From Sparassis latifolia (Eukaryota; Basidiomycota; Agaricomycetes; Polyporales; Sparassidaceae): a DNA stretch of 64,000 nucleotides. Numbering within the stretch: position 1 is the first letter of the stretch; the number at the start of each line of letters is the position of its first letter. The DNA lies in assembly GCA_018466975.1 (NCBI GenBank), contig CM031558.1, forward strand, positions 1,550,001-1,614,000, in the 5' to 3' direction. Both the position numbers and the translations under genes were made by a program. Of the stretch, positions 26,997 through 37,599 are shown one piece after another. The notes beneath the pieces are model-generated. The model saw only the letters and a program-made list of their open reading frames with translations. It ran no database searches and was not told where the DNA came from.

Positions 26997-28237
26997 GCAT
27001 TGCGATGATCTCTGCATATTAGTTTTGAGCTCACTCAAGTATTTTCCTCTTGCTCGTCCCGTACGACACGTAATCCTAGATCACCCTCAACCGTTTACGA
27101 CGCGGGATACTGAGAACGCTGGTGACCTTGCTCACAGCAAATCATATGCGTGATCGAGCGTAGGATGCAACGTCAACGTTCGTTCCTAAGTAGGTATAAG
27201 CAGCATTATAGTGTATGGATTTGAGAATTATGATTACCTGTATCAGTTTCTTCAAATTCTGCCTGCTCAACCGTCGACGTTCAAGATAGAAGGCTGAGGC
27301 GAGCCCATCATCCAGTGTAGGGAAGCCCATGCACCAAGATTAAAAGCGCACAAAACATGTTAAGAGTCTTGGGGCAAAGGAGCGAAGCTGGCGCGAGTCG
27401 TTGTAATATCCCGCATTCACCCTGTCACTGAACATATGAATGGCATTGTGGGGTCCTGCTAAATGCAAAGTCGATTTGAACCTCGCTGGCGAGTCCGTCA
27501 TTCAACGTCTCGCGTCGAGGCTTAGCGGCTGGTACTACAGTGACGCGCAAGTACTCGCATCGAAATGGGGACTTGAAACAATGGGAATATACACACCAGA
27601 CAAAGCGTGTTTAGATCAGTGGTCGCGTGCACAAGACGGGAAAATCCCGTGAAGGTTGCACGACGGTTTCATCCCTTGCATTCCTGTCACCCAAACGTTA
27701 GCCACTACATCCACGATACATTCAAACTGTACTGTCCCTGCTATGCATGGACGATCTGGGGGAGCTGTGTGATCTGCGTTACCCTATGACCGTCAAGTAA
27801 CATGGAGGTGCCCTTGCACGCCGGCTCCAACAGTACACATCGCGTTTGGCTGTAAGAAGTCGCGATGCGGATCCTACATTGTCCTGCCAGAATTTTGTAA
27901 TCATGCTAAGGTCCCGAAGAGAAATGTATACCCAATGGAGGATGGTGTGCCAAGAAGTCTGTAAGACGCAGAGATCCTGGAGTTACCCAAGCGAGGCACG
28001 GCTCAGTAGATGTTACCTCGGAGACATCGGGAAACGTACGCTCAGCTCCAGGGGGAAAACGCGGACGCTGTACGACACTCACCTCTGGATGTAAGCACCA
28101 TGGTTACAGGTTGGGTCTCCAAATATTGTCTATCTTGTACAATTTCAACACCATTCTACCCATCATCTCGAATCATTCCTTCCAGATCGCTAGACTTGTC
28201 CCAACACACGCGTAACCATTCATAGGCTACCCTCGCG
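26997..28237. other. Spacer between family copies B and C
   Basis: No gene is supported. A 70-codon plus frame with an ATG at 27440 has no partner exon and no recognisable motif. Confidence 0.4.
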
Positions 28238-28730
28238 ATGGTGTCCCAACGTCCGTTTCTAGGACCATCCCGACGGCTATCCCGGCAGACGTCCGAAGAT
28301 CGACCCCTTCCCATTCAAGCTATTAGCACTCACCATCTCAATGCAGTTGCCACTGCACGCTCCTCCAACAGTCGATCAATGAGCATACATTCCTCTTCAA
28401 TGCAGCCATGGGTGGATCAACCGACGACAGTAAGGATAGTGCCAAAGAGATAGTGCGAGAATGCGACCTCAAGTCTCGCTTCAGCTTGAGGAGGACGCGT
28501 CCAAATCACATATTTCCCAGGAGAATGCAGACTATATCCGCGATTTCATACGGGTATACCACAACAGGCTGCTCGTGGTGACCCGAGCGCATGTCGCGAC
28601 GCTGGTACTTCAGCGGTGGAAGGCTCAGACGGGATTATTCAAGAGCCAGCTTGAGGCGGCAAAGGAGGATGTGAGTAAGGCTGAAGAGGAGATGGGTCCT
28701 ATTATTGCTTGTACGATATCCCGTGAATGA
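28238..28730 (+). CDS. Coiled-coil family copy C, unknown function
   Basis: Two exons (28238-28429 and 28485-28730, donor gtaagg, acceptor cttcag) give 145 residues. The N-terminal region is Ser/Arg/Gln-rich. The helix NRLLVVTRAHVATLVLQRWK continues into GLFKSQLEAAKEDVSKAEEE, aligned without gaps to copy B. It stops about 30 residues earlier than copy B, lacking the acidic tail, so it may be truncated. The intron lies at the same point of the protein as in copy B. Confidence 0.5.
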
Positions 28731-29593
28731 TTAATCAACCCTGAAGATTTCATAGGCTGAAGACAGTAACCTCGCGATGAGCGTTGAACAATGATGAAGT
28801 ACCAAAAGAATCCCAGGAAAGCGGAACATTTTGCTGGGGTACGATATCGGTGCAGGTTTGATTGCAACAGAGAGCAGAACACCTTACGGCTAGCAATTGC
28901 CTACCGCGGAGGATTAGCCAAATAATGTCCTCAGTTGCAGTCACACTATGACAAACCAGCCGTCGAGGGCGCGACACAGATCCCCCGGCGCATCTCGGCG
29001 TCATTGATCAATGTGAGGACCTGCCTGTGCCCTAGGCAGAACTAGTCAACAGTATCCGAGTCCAAAGGCATTGAATTCTGAAAGTATGCTCCCCCATTAC
29101 GGCCTGGAAACGAAGTGAGAACCCGGTAATCTCTTCAAGTCGTGTGCTCGCAGGGTGGTGCGATATGCTGTGCGATGGACAGGTGTTTGTGTGAAACAGG
29201 ATTAGCCCATCGCTCAGACAAGGAAAGAGCGCTGCAACCAGACACCTCACATTGCTTATTGGTTGATATGGCCTGACTTTGTGTTCCGGTTGCTCAATCT
29301 GCGCTTACCTAAGATTCCCTCCGGTTCGAAAGTTCAGAATATCGCAAGCATTGCCAAAGACAGCGCGAGAAATATGAAACATGCCTTGCACAATGCCAGT
29401 CTGATCCACGTCTTGGGATGTGAGGTGGTCCACAACAGATAAGCTCCATGACAGAGAAATAGCATGTTGCGATATCTAGCGGTACAAGAAGTCCATGGAT
29501 CCGGTGCGATAAACATAACCTGGAAAGAATCTCATCATTCATCTGTATCTCGAACGAGGATACATAGGACGCACCATTCCCGGCCTACCGTGC
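28731..29593. other. Intergenic, no supported gene
   Basis: A 60-codon minus-strand frame (29334-29516) includes a hydrophobic stretch (ACFIFLALSLAMLAIF) but has no supporting exon or family. Otherwise nothing is seen. Confidence 0.4.
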
Positions 29594-30714
29594 TTAGTTG
29601 AACAATGACCTCAACGCCTTATCTCCATCCGGTGTGAGCCGTTTCCGTTCTAGTATGAGCGCAGACATCACGATATGGTCAGCGTACCGCTGGCCCTCTG
29701 GGAAGACCTTCAATGTGGCGGGTGGCGATGGATGGCCGTCCGCGCGCGGCGTTAACGAGTGGGGTGTGAAGGATGCGAGGAGGACCGCCTTCGATGTGCC
29801 TACGTGGTGACTTAGGTAGCACTAGTCGAGGTAGAAGCAAGAAAATAGGCCGGGTATTGGGAGTGAGGAACGGATCGAGAGGTAGCACACTCACGTATCT
29901 GACAGGGCTATCGCAGAGCCAGCTGAGATGTAGGCGTGAGTTGGTGTGCCATCGCCATTGCCATATGTGCTGAGCACACTGTTCAGTGATAGGTAACACA
30001 TGCCGGGTTATCACATACCTTCGACTTCCCGCCTGTCTTGCTCAGCACAATACCGGCGAGCTTCTCCGTGTTGTCAATTGTAACGGTGCTCCTCTTCTGC
30101 GAGATCCCCATCCTGCGACAGCCGATAAGTCACTGGTTTAACAATCGGCAAGTAAGAAATGCTTATCGTACTCGAACGATCCTACCATCTCCCCATCTTC
30201 CGAGTTACCTCTACGCACCGTAGTGATGTATGACGATGGGATGAAGCAGTTCATCTGCACCGATACGTGGTAGCAGAGTGGGGACTGCTGTGGATCCGCA
30301 GACAGCATCATCGAGTTGAAGGAGTTCTGTGCGAATGTATACACAACTGGGTTGAAGTGTCTCGGCAAGGGCGAGCTATATCATATATATAGTAGAGCAT
30401 GAGTGACCGCGCCCGTATAAAGAGCGTGGGGCACATACGACGGGTTCGCGGGAGGCCCACTGCTGCTCCCGGCGACTTGAGTAGGGGGAAAATCGCTGGA
30501 GGTACGGCGCTGATGCGCACTGAGATCCGGAGAGCTCGCGGCAAATGCAGGCTGTTGAACAAAGAGACGAGACGCTACCGCATCGTAATAGCTGAATAAC
30601 ACTTCCAAATCATCTCCAGCGACTTGAAACCATAGAAAGCGTAGCATACCTCGGGAGCCTCGACGATTCCTGCAGATGCGAATCGTCTTCCCATTCAGAC
30701 TGTAACAGAATCAT
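29594..30714 (-). CDS. DUF6593-like protein
   Basis: Six exons on the minus strand (30650-30714, 30439-30591, 30172-30375, 30019-30112, 29895-29969, 29594-29821) give 272 residues, and every junction is GT-AG in frame. The first 70 residues are disordered (SSPDLSAHQRRTSSDFPPTQ). The folded part reads FNPVVYTFAQNSFNSMMLSA, SSYITTVRRGNSEDGEMVGSF, VTIDNTEKLAGIVLSKTGG, then HIWQWRWHTNSRLHLSWL and the end FPEGQRYADHIVMSALILER. These match my memory of the basidiomycete DUF6593 domain, whose role is unknown. No signal peptide or membrane segment is present. Confidence 0.72.
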
Positions 30715-31167
30715 GGCTAGAGTGGTGCCTCAGGTGAAGATAGCTGCAGATGCGGCAGTCCGCCGCTCGGTGGTAGGAATTAGGACTGCTCAGACAGAGC
30801 GCTTTAGATGAGAAGACATTGTTTTCTGCGAATTCTCGTGAAGGAGAATTTGGGCCGATACGGGCAATGTGCCGAGCTGTGCCAGTGATGGAAATGCACC
30901 GATATACTTACTTGATTGACACTGGGGACAGCCTTGCTCTTGCGTAACGTCACTTTTCTCTCACGTGGCATGTGACATTCGCGCATTTCCGACCGGACGA
31001 CGTCCCGGGACGATGTGATTTCGGACTTGCAAAAGAGTCCTCGAGGCCAAGCTTGGGTCAAACTCACTACTAGTAAGTAGAAATGTCTTCCGACTGAGTG
31101 GATGAGACTGTTATCTAGAAAGCCTTTATTCCGATATCTTGTGGGGCATTGCTCCAAAGTCTTCAAC
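30715..31167. other. Intergenic, no supported gene
   Basis: No convincing frame. Likely holds the promoter of the DUF6593-like gene and flanks the next transposon. Confidence 0.4.
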
Positions 31168-31524
31168 TACTGTAGCATTTCGACCAACCCGGCCAGGGGT
31201 GTGACCTGTGACCGCAAAGTTTCGATCCGGCCAGGCGGCCAGCCTTGGTGGACAGGACGGACAAACCGGCCAAGCCGGCCAAGTGACCTCGCAGCCGTGA
31301 CCCACCACCACTGGCTGACCAGTCAGTTGGACCTCAGGTAGAACCAGAAAACTGAAGATATAACCCCGCAGACACCCTGGCGCCGCAGGCCGCAAAAAAT
31401 TGGTTTTTGTAGACATTGGTCACACCCGGCCAGCATTGCTGTGACCAGTGACACCCGGTCAAAAACCGGCCGGCCAAGGTACCTGTGACCTGTGACTGGC
31501 CGGGTTGGTCGAAATGCTACAGTA
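31168..31524. mobile_element. 357-bp MITE with TA target site (Tc1/mariner-like ends)
   Basis: Inverted ends at 31168-31196 and 31496-31524 are perfect over 29 bp (outer part ACTGTAGCATTTCGACCAA). Both ends carry TA, as expected for a TA target duplication. The interior is GC-rich with repeated ggccaagccggcc and gtgacc motifs and has no coding frame. Sequence very like the end reappears around 37605 and 38749. Confidence 0.8.
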
Positions 31525-31699
31525 CTCTGAATCATCGGTCTCGGCCTCATACACGCTGTGATCTGTACAGCACAATAGCGAGCTCACATGTCTACTGCTT
31601 CCCTTCTCGCTGTTCCGAACATGGTGCATCGATCTTTGTGCTCTAACGCTTACCCAGGCTTGTACTTCGACTTGGTGCTACAACACCATTAACCGCGCA

Positions 31700-32700
31700 T
31701 TAGCCATCGGTGCTTCGAAATAAGGTCGATACGCACCCTTCTTGCTCCGTGAGCTCTTGCACCAGCTCGCTCTCCCCCTTATGACCTGCCCACTTTGGCA
31801 CGCCATCGGGAACTTCCATGACTCTAGTGCGATGACAAGCGGTGCAGTGCAAAGTTCCCGATAAGATAAGGGTTCTCAACTGCCAAGGCATGTGAGAGGT
31901 ACGTACCGCTGGCTGTAGAAGATGTGTGCAGTAGGCTGGAAATCAAGTGGAACTTTTTGGTGGAGGAATTTGAAGGAGGAAGGATACGCGAGGACTGTGT
32001 TTCGTCCTTCGTCGAACATTGGGGAGCGACAAACGTTGCAAGACACCTTGATGCGCGTCCTTGGTTTTGGTGCTGACATGCATGTGCAGACATACGTACC
32101 TTGCAGGGTACACTGTGCCCGCCCGAAATCATTTCCGTGGAGAAGAAGTGCAAACTGTTGTCAACGTTATTCACCATTCGGACGGACGTCTGGGTCCGCA
32201 ATATCAAACTGACGGCTCCATTGTAGCGGGGCTTATCTTACCTTTGGGAAGATGACTGCCCACTGAAATGGTGCTCCATGCAGATGCTGGCACTGACGGC
32301 AATGGCAATACTTCGCATCCAATGGGTTGCCATGGAATTCGAACGAAAGGTTTCCGCACCAGCACTCCCTGTACGTCGGGTTCAAAATTTCTCGGTGAAT
32401 ATTCGTCTTTCTATTGGCTCACGGCCAGTACACTTACGTAACGTATTTGCGCTCGAACTTTTCACCCTCGCTCACCCAACTGTAGGGCGGCTTATTGACA
32501 AAGTCCTTCTCACCCGCGCCACCATCTTGGCTTGGAATAGTAGGCTGGCCGCGCCACCCGGTGTCTGGTATCGACTTTTTGGCCGTAGGGTTTCTGTGTG
32601 GATGGTCCTGCGGCGGTGGATGCAGTATCGTCGATTGCGGCGCCTGGAGAACGGGAGCCTCAGGGTGAAGATTTGTATGAACGTTCTCTTTCGGGGACAT
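31700..32700 (-). CDS. GFA/CENP-V-like zinc-binding protein
   Basis: Protein of the glutathione-dependent formaldehyde-activating (Gfa/CENP-V) fold, which binds two zinc ions; many members have no proven reaction. Five exons (32438-32700, 32242-32368, 32100-32189, 31907-32046, 31700-31823) give 247 residues. The first 85 are Pro/His-rich and disordered. The domain shows the zinc cysteines in CWCGNLSFEF, KYCHCRQCQHLHGAPFQWAV, PCKVSCNVCRSPMFDEGRN and then TAHIFYSQR and GVPKWAGHKGESEL. All usual Cys positions appear to be present. No intron breaks the frame. Confidence 0.85.
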
Positions 32701-32953
32701 GATGTTGACAGAAATTGGTGGTTAAAGCCGATCGTGTGGCTGTGACCCGGGTGACGTCATCGCGAGTTCCCAGTGCGATCACGTGGGCGTTCACTTGAGG
32801 TACGTCAGAGGCGCGTTTGGCCTGTTCACCTTTCTCTTTAGCCTCGACAAGTGCGAGAGAAGACAGAATAGCAAGTGGGTATACGAGTATTATGCCTTGG
32901 TTTTCCTGCAAGAAGAGGCATTGAGGACGTCTTCAATAGCCTTTACTGCGACT

Positions 32954-34460
32954 ATGCCGCTCTTCTCCAGTTTATTTCCGGCCGCAGCGAGTGCATACGC
33001 TCTTCAAGCAGGTGTGTCTGTCGTCGTTGCTGACATCACTCGAATCCTGAATTTTTGATGAACTGGTAATAGCGCTAGCCCTCATCTTCGTTCCCCAAGC
33101 CAATGAGAAGTTTTACGACTTAGGAGGAGCCCTCGGTTTCCTGTCCACCACTGTCGTGTCTTTGTACTACCCTTCCGTGAAAGCCAGATTCTGGGATGGT
33201 AAAATCTTTGTCAACATACCTCAGTTGAACAGCTTAGCACCCCGTCAAATGCTTCTCAATGTTGCACTCGTCGTGTGGAGTGTCCGCCTCGGTAGTTTCT
33301 TAATCACGGTGTGCAGTTATTCAACCTCTCTATAGTTACTGTACTCATCTCGAACATCAATGCAGAGAGCAATTAAGGCCGGAGGTGATTCTAGGTTCGA
33401 CGAAGTTAAGTATCAACCTGCAAAATTCACGGCCTACTGGATGGCACAGGGTACGTCTCGCCAAGTTTTTCTGACACGAAACGAAAATGGCGCTCATTTA
33501 TTCTGTTCGGGACATATTGCATGCAGCAACCTGGGTATTCGCTGTCGGTCTGCCCGTCTACCTCGTACGTCATGCTTACCACCTGGTCGGACTGCCGTTG
33601 TAATTCATGCTGTCGCAGGTGAATACCCTTCCTGCTTCCGCTCATCCCCCTCTTGGTCCCTTGGATTACATCTCGGTCGCCTTCTTTGCCGGTTCCTGGC
33701 TGTTCGAGATCAGTAAGTTAGGTTCTCCTTCCCTGTTCCCCGCTTTTCAGGGTTTTGGCGATTCATAAAACCGCATATATCCATTGACGCCGGGCCTCGC
33801 GGTATCGCGTGACCTCGACGAACAATTCGAGCATGTCGCTGACCAGTTTCTTAGTCGCCGACCGCCAAAAGGCCGCCTGGCGTCGCGCTAAGGATAAAAA
33901 AGAACATGACGAGAAGTTTATCACGAGCGGGCTGTGGGGCATCAGCCGTCACCCAAAGTGCGTGCCGTTCTGTTCGTACGGCGTGGCGCTCATGCTGTTG
34001 CCTTTCGCAGCTATATTGGCGAAGTAGGACTATGGACAGGCATTTGGCTCCTTTCCACGCGTTCGCTGCGCACGCCGTACTTTCCGCGCTCTGCTTGGCT
34101 CCTCGCCGGCGTGAGCCCGCTCCTGACGTGGTTCCTCCTGCGGAACGTGTCAGGAGTCCCTCTCCTAGAGGTCCGTACATTCACTGCTGACACTCATCGA
34201 CGCTCACGATGGCGTCCACGTCCCTCGCTCCTTTCTAGAAAGCCGGCGATGAGAAGTATGGGAACGACCCTAAGTGGCAAGAGTATAAGCGGTTAGTACT
34301 TCAGTCTTCGTGCGCTATTTCTATGTCCTTTTTGTTCTCCCAATGGGGCGTGGGTGGGACTCTCACGCGACTTTTTGACCCCCTCAAGTTGACAGTACCA
34401 CTAATGCCACATTGCCGTAGGTCCGTGCCCATCTTTTGGCCCTGGGGCTCCCCGAGTTGA
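32954..34460 (+). CDS. DUF1295 membrane protein (steroid 5-alpha-reductase-like)
   Basis: Multi-span membrane protein of the DUF1295/steroid reductase-like fold. Nine exons (32954-33011, 33073-33308, 33366-33450, 33527-33564, 33619-33712, 33855-33957, 34011-34170, 34239-34291, 34421-34460) give 288 residues. Membrane segments include ALIFVPQA, GGALGFLSTTVVSLYY, MLLNVALVVWSVRLGSFL, TWVFAVGLPVYLV and YISVAFFAGSWLFEII. The conserved core is ADRQKAAWRRAKD, then SGLWGISRHPNYIGEVGLW, which corresponds to the NADPH-binding region, and the C-terminal end PIFWPWGSPS. Substrate unknown. The intron at 33713-33854 is 142 nt, the longest in the gene. Confidence 0.88.
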
Positions 34461-34695
34461 ACTGGTGGAAAGGATATCGGACTTCCGGCCCCCGTCCTCG
34501 GGAGCCTCTGTTTTATTGTCTGAAATGCCAGTTAATTGTCTATTGTCCCAAATCCGTTTCTTTGTCTGTACGTGTAATAATACATCGAACCCAAAATGCA
34601 ATTGGGACACACGTGCGTGTTCCAAATTATAAAGAGTGTCTCCCCGTTTTGACTCCAGAAAGGGCAGCACAAAAAGTCTCACAGACGTATTTCAG
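34461..34695. other. Flank between DUF1295 gene and tRNA
   Basis: No gene. A run of five A at about 34671-34675 reads as TTTTT on the minus strand just downstream of the tRNA and is probably its RNA polymerase III terminator. Confidence 0.5.
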
Positions 34696-34776
34696 TGGAC
34701 ATTGAGGGGTTTGAACCCTCGACCTCATGCAAATCAGCCCTGCAAAGCATGCGCGCTACCACTGTGCCAAATGCCC
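34696..34776 (-). tRNA. tRNA-Ala (anticodon UGC) with short intron
   Basis: On the minus strand a cloverleaf folds: acceptor GGGCATT with AATGTCC, D stem GCAC with GCGC, anticodon stem CATGC with GCATG, T stem GAGGG with CCCTC around TTCAAAC, discriminator A. The anticodon TGC is at 34742-34744. A 9-nt insertion (34732-34740) lies right after position 37, the usual nuclear tRNA intron site. The 81-nt length fits 72 plus 9. The B box GGTTCAAAC is intact. Confidence 0.9.
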
Positions 34777-35357
34777 GTAGTGTCTCTTCCCTTCAGCTAT
34801 ATCAACTCCATTTACCTGGAATTCTGCCTTTCTTTCGTCTTTCAACAAGTGTTTCAATGAGAAATTGTCTTCAGGTGTTCACTGCGGCCTTGCAATGAAT
34901 GTTCAGTTGTCGGCATGCGTGGTTGAACCCAAATCGCGGCGTTGTTTATACCTTCCCGTTTTGGAAGTTACAATTGTGAACGGCCTTGGTGCCACACGCA
35001 TCTTGAAGGTATGGTTCCTGATATCCCCCTCAGTGATTCTCAGCTTCTGAAGGTGCTGATGATGGAAGGGCTAAGGGCTAATTGGACGATTCTAGCATTT
35101 TTGATTGATTACGTGTTCTAGACCATTTAATGCATTCCTGCATGTCATTATCAAACTCGGTGGCGCTCAGGCTGTGACGCTCTCATGAAGTTACAGACTG
35201 TCTCCGCAAGCCATAAAGCCTTCATGTAATCGTCGACTCCCACTGGTCATTCACCCGATAACCCTCCCTTCCCCGTCTTGTTCGTGAGTCCGCTCCTGTT
35301 TATATCTCTGTTACTGATTCAGGCGCAAAATTGAAGCAGGCTCCCTTTGCGTAATTC
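34777..35357. other. Spacer before the thioredoxin-like gene
   Basis: No gene seen. Pyrimidine-rich sequence precedes 35358, consistent with a 5' UTR/promoter. Confidence 0.4.
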
Positions 35358-36495
35358 ATGCCACCGTCATACGGAAATGAGTCTCCGGAGGAACGCGCAG
35401 CTATGGAGGACTTCAAGACGAATATCTTCGCGCCTTTCCAGGAGCTCTATGGGGACAAATGGGACCAAGGTGCGCTCTTGGCACGTGGACTCCTGTAACA
35501 TTCCTGACGACTTGCATCACGATGCCGTCACGCGCATAATGTCTTTGAACCCGCAGCCCGGTGGGACGCTGCTATCAGTAAGCTAACGTTTAGTGCTGCC
35601 TCCGACCATCGGACTACATACTGACAACACGCAGCCAGATTCAGGGCAGCCCACGAGCCCGTGGTGATCGAGCGGTTTATGAAGATCGCCAGGCTACCGG
35701 GGTGGGCCGGCATTGAGGAGCAGATGAAGAAAGGCCCGCCCGAATTCCTGCGTCCTGGGTGGAGGAGCCCTCTCCTCGGCAAAAAGGTGGGTGTTTGTAA
35801 CCAATTGGGCAAGTCCAGTTGTGACGGTAAGGACTTAGGTCGACCTTGACTGGATCGACGCAGACGCGTATGAATGTGTGCAACCAAGCAAGGATGGATG
35901 GAGGGACAAAAAAGTTCTTGTAATCGAGTTTTGGGCGACGTACGTTATCTTTCCGACTTATCGATCGCTTGCCGGAGGCTAATGGATGCGTCTTCTAGCT
36001 GGTGTCGGGTAAGTCTGTTCGGCAGGCCCTCTCCCAGAGGCCGATCTAATTTCTTGAGCAGCCGTGTCACCCGGTATGCAAAATTCTCACGGACGTTGCC
36101 GCACAATACCCAGACGTCAGGGTCATCACGTTCAATAACGAAGGGATATTCAACAAGGCACCGACCGATTCGGAAATTGTAAGGGACTTCGTCACTGAAC
36201 GGGACGACGTCAATTATCCAGTTTATATCGATAAAAATAATATTGCCGTAGAGTGTACGTTTTGAATCCCTCTTTTTTCAGCTAACGGCCATACTGAGAG
36301 TGCTGTACAGCGCTGTTCCAGCCTGGGAAATGTCTGTCTATCCCGCTAGGTATGTTGTGGTCTGTGATAGGTTGCTGTTAACTGACCATTCCCATGCCAG
36401 TGTTTATAATTACCACAAAAGATTCCGTCGTCCACTGGTTAGGAAATCCGGAAGAGATGGCTGCGCCTCTCGATAACGCGCTGCAGCATGCCTGA
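35358..36495 (+). CDS. Thioredoxin-like protein with CRPC motif
   Basis: Thioredoxin-fold protein, 240 residues from eight exons (35358-35469, 35557-35577, 35635-35786, 35839-35939, 35999-36008, 36062-36254, 36311-36349, 36401-36495). The N-terminal 95 residues are helical (EERAAMEDFKTNIFAPFQEL, FRAAHEPVVIERFMKIARL). The redox domain reads VLVIEFWATWCRPCHPVCKI, with CRPC rather than CGPC, then YPDVRVITFNNEG, YPVYIDKNNIAVESLFQPG and the cis-proline strand SIPLVFIITTKDSVVHWLG. The WCR residues lie on a 10-nt exon and the second exon is only 21 nt. The resemblance is to TlpA/ResA-like proteins. No signal peptide, so cytosolic is likely. Confidence 0.85.
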
Positions 36496-37599
36496 CTTCC
36501 GAGCGCGAGAGTTCGGCTGGCCGTCATGTAGCAAAAAGGGGATGGCTTTGAACTGAATGGTGCATTGCAACCGAACCCCGGGACCGTTTTGATATTTTGC
36601 GAAGATTTGAGTACTCGTGAGATTGATTCTGTAGCCGCCGTGTAGTCTTGTAGAATTTTGTCGTGATTCGTTGTCCCCGTCGTATCGCCATCTAGATCTG
36701 TCTAACATGTTGTTTACGAGATTGTTCTCATTCCCATTACCGCATGACATTTATTTCGACTGACATGCCCACTGCAAAATATTCAATAAAACACCGCGAC
36801 CGGTGAGTTACTGGCCACTGGCCTTTGAGATATTATCGCTTCGATGCAATAGCGACCGAGGGCGCCATCCATTGTGCTGTTCAACTCCCAATCGATCTCA
36901 AGTTACCAATCTACTTGGAACACGGACGGAAAGCACAGACCCGCAGTCCTAATTACCGCGAAGGAAGCACTAAGAAGACGGACATTGACGGGACCCCGGT
37001 ACGCCGTTGAAAACGACTTCCGCGATGTATTTCCACCGCCAGTCTTGTTGAAGTGGGTCGCTAAGCGGCGGAATATTTCATTATTACCTGCGAATATATG
37101 AACGCCGCCTGGCAAAGCATCTCCGTGAGAGACTGCGAGTCAACGATACGGAGAAAGTTCGTGATTCACGGTCAAAAAGAAAGAGTATGCTAGCCTGAAA
37201 GACGGTAGAAGGCTATCAAAACTCTTCACAGCGGCGCCGGTAGTCGGTACATGTAGAAACGACGGAACTATCGGGATCCGTCGCGCGTTCGGAGATGAAG
37301 GGCTGGGTCAAAGTTGAATGATGTGATCTTACACACCTCCAATCTCAAGAGTCAGTGCAATGACAGGAGACTGATGCTCATCGATGTCGGCAGCTTCACG
37401 TCTCTACAATCCGAGTCATGGTGGAATGGCTCAGCATGTCACTGCGGATGTCACTCAATGATTCAATCGTTCACATTCTGCTGACATGACTTGTTACGAA
37501 TGTTCACAGGGCATGTCGCTAAGACGCCCATTCTGTGAAGTCTCGCACCTCGTGAATGATTTATCTGTATCAGAACTTGGAAGTCACCGCCGGTGTACT
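36496..37599. other. Intergenic, no supported gene
   Basis: No frame with support. AT-rich 3' flank of the thioredoxin-like gene, then unassigned sequence up to the nested transposons. Confidence 0.4.
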
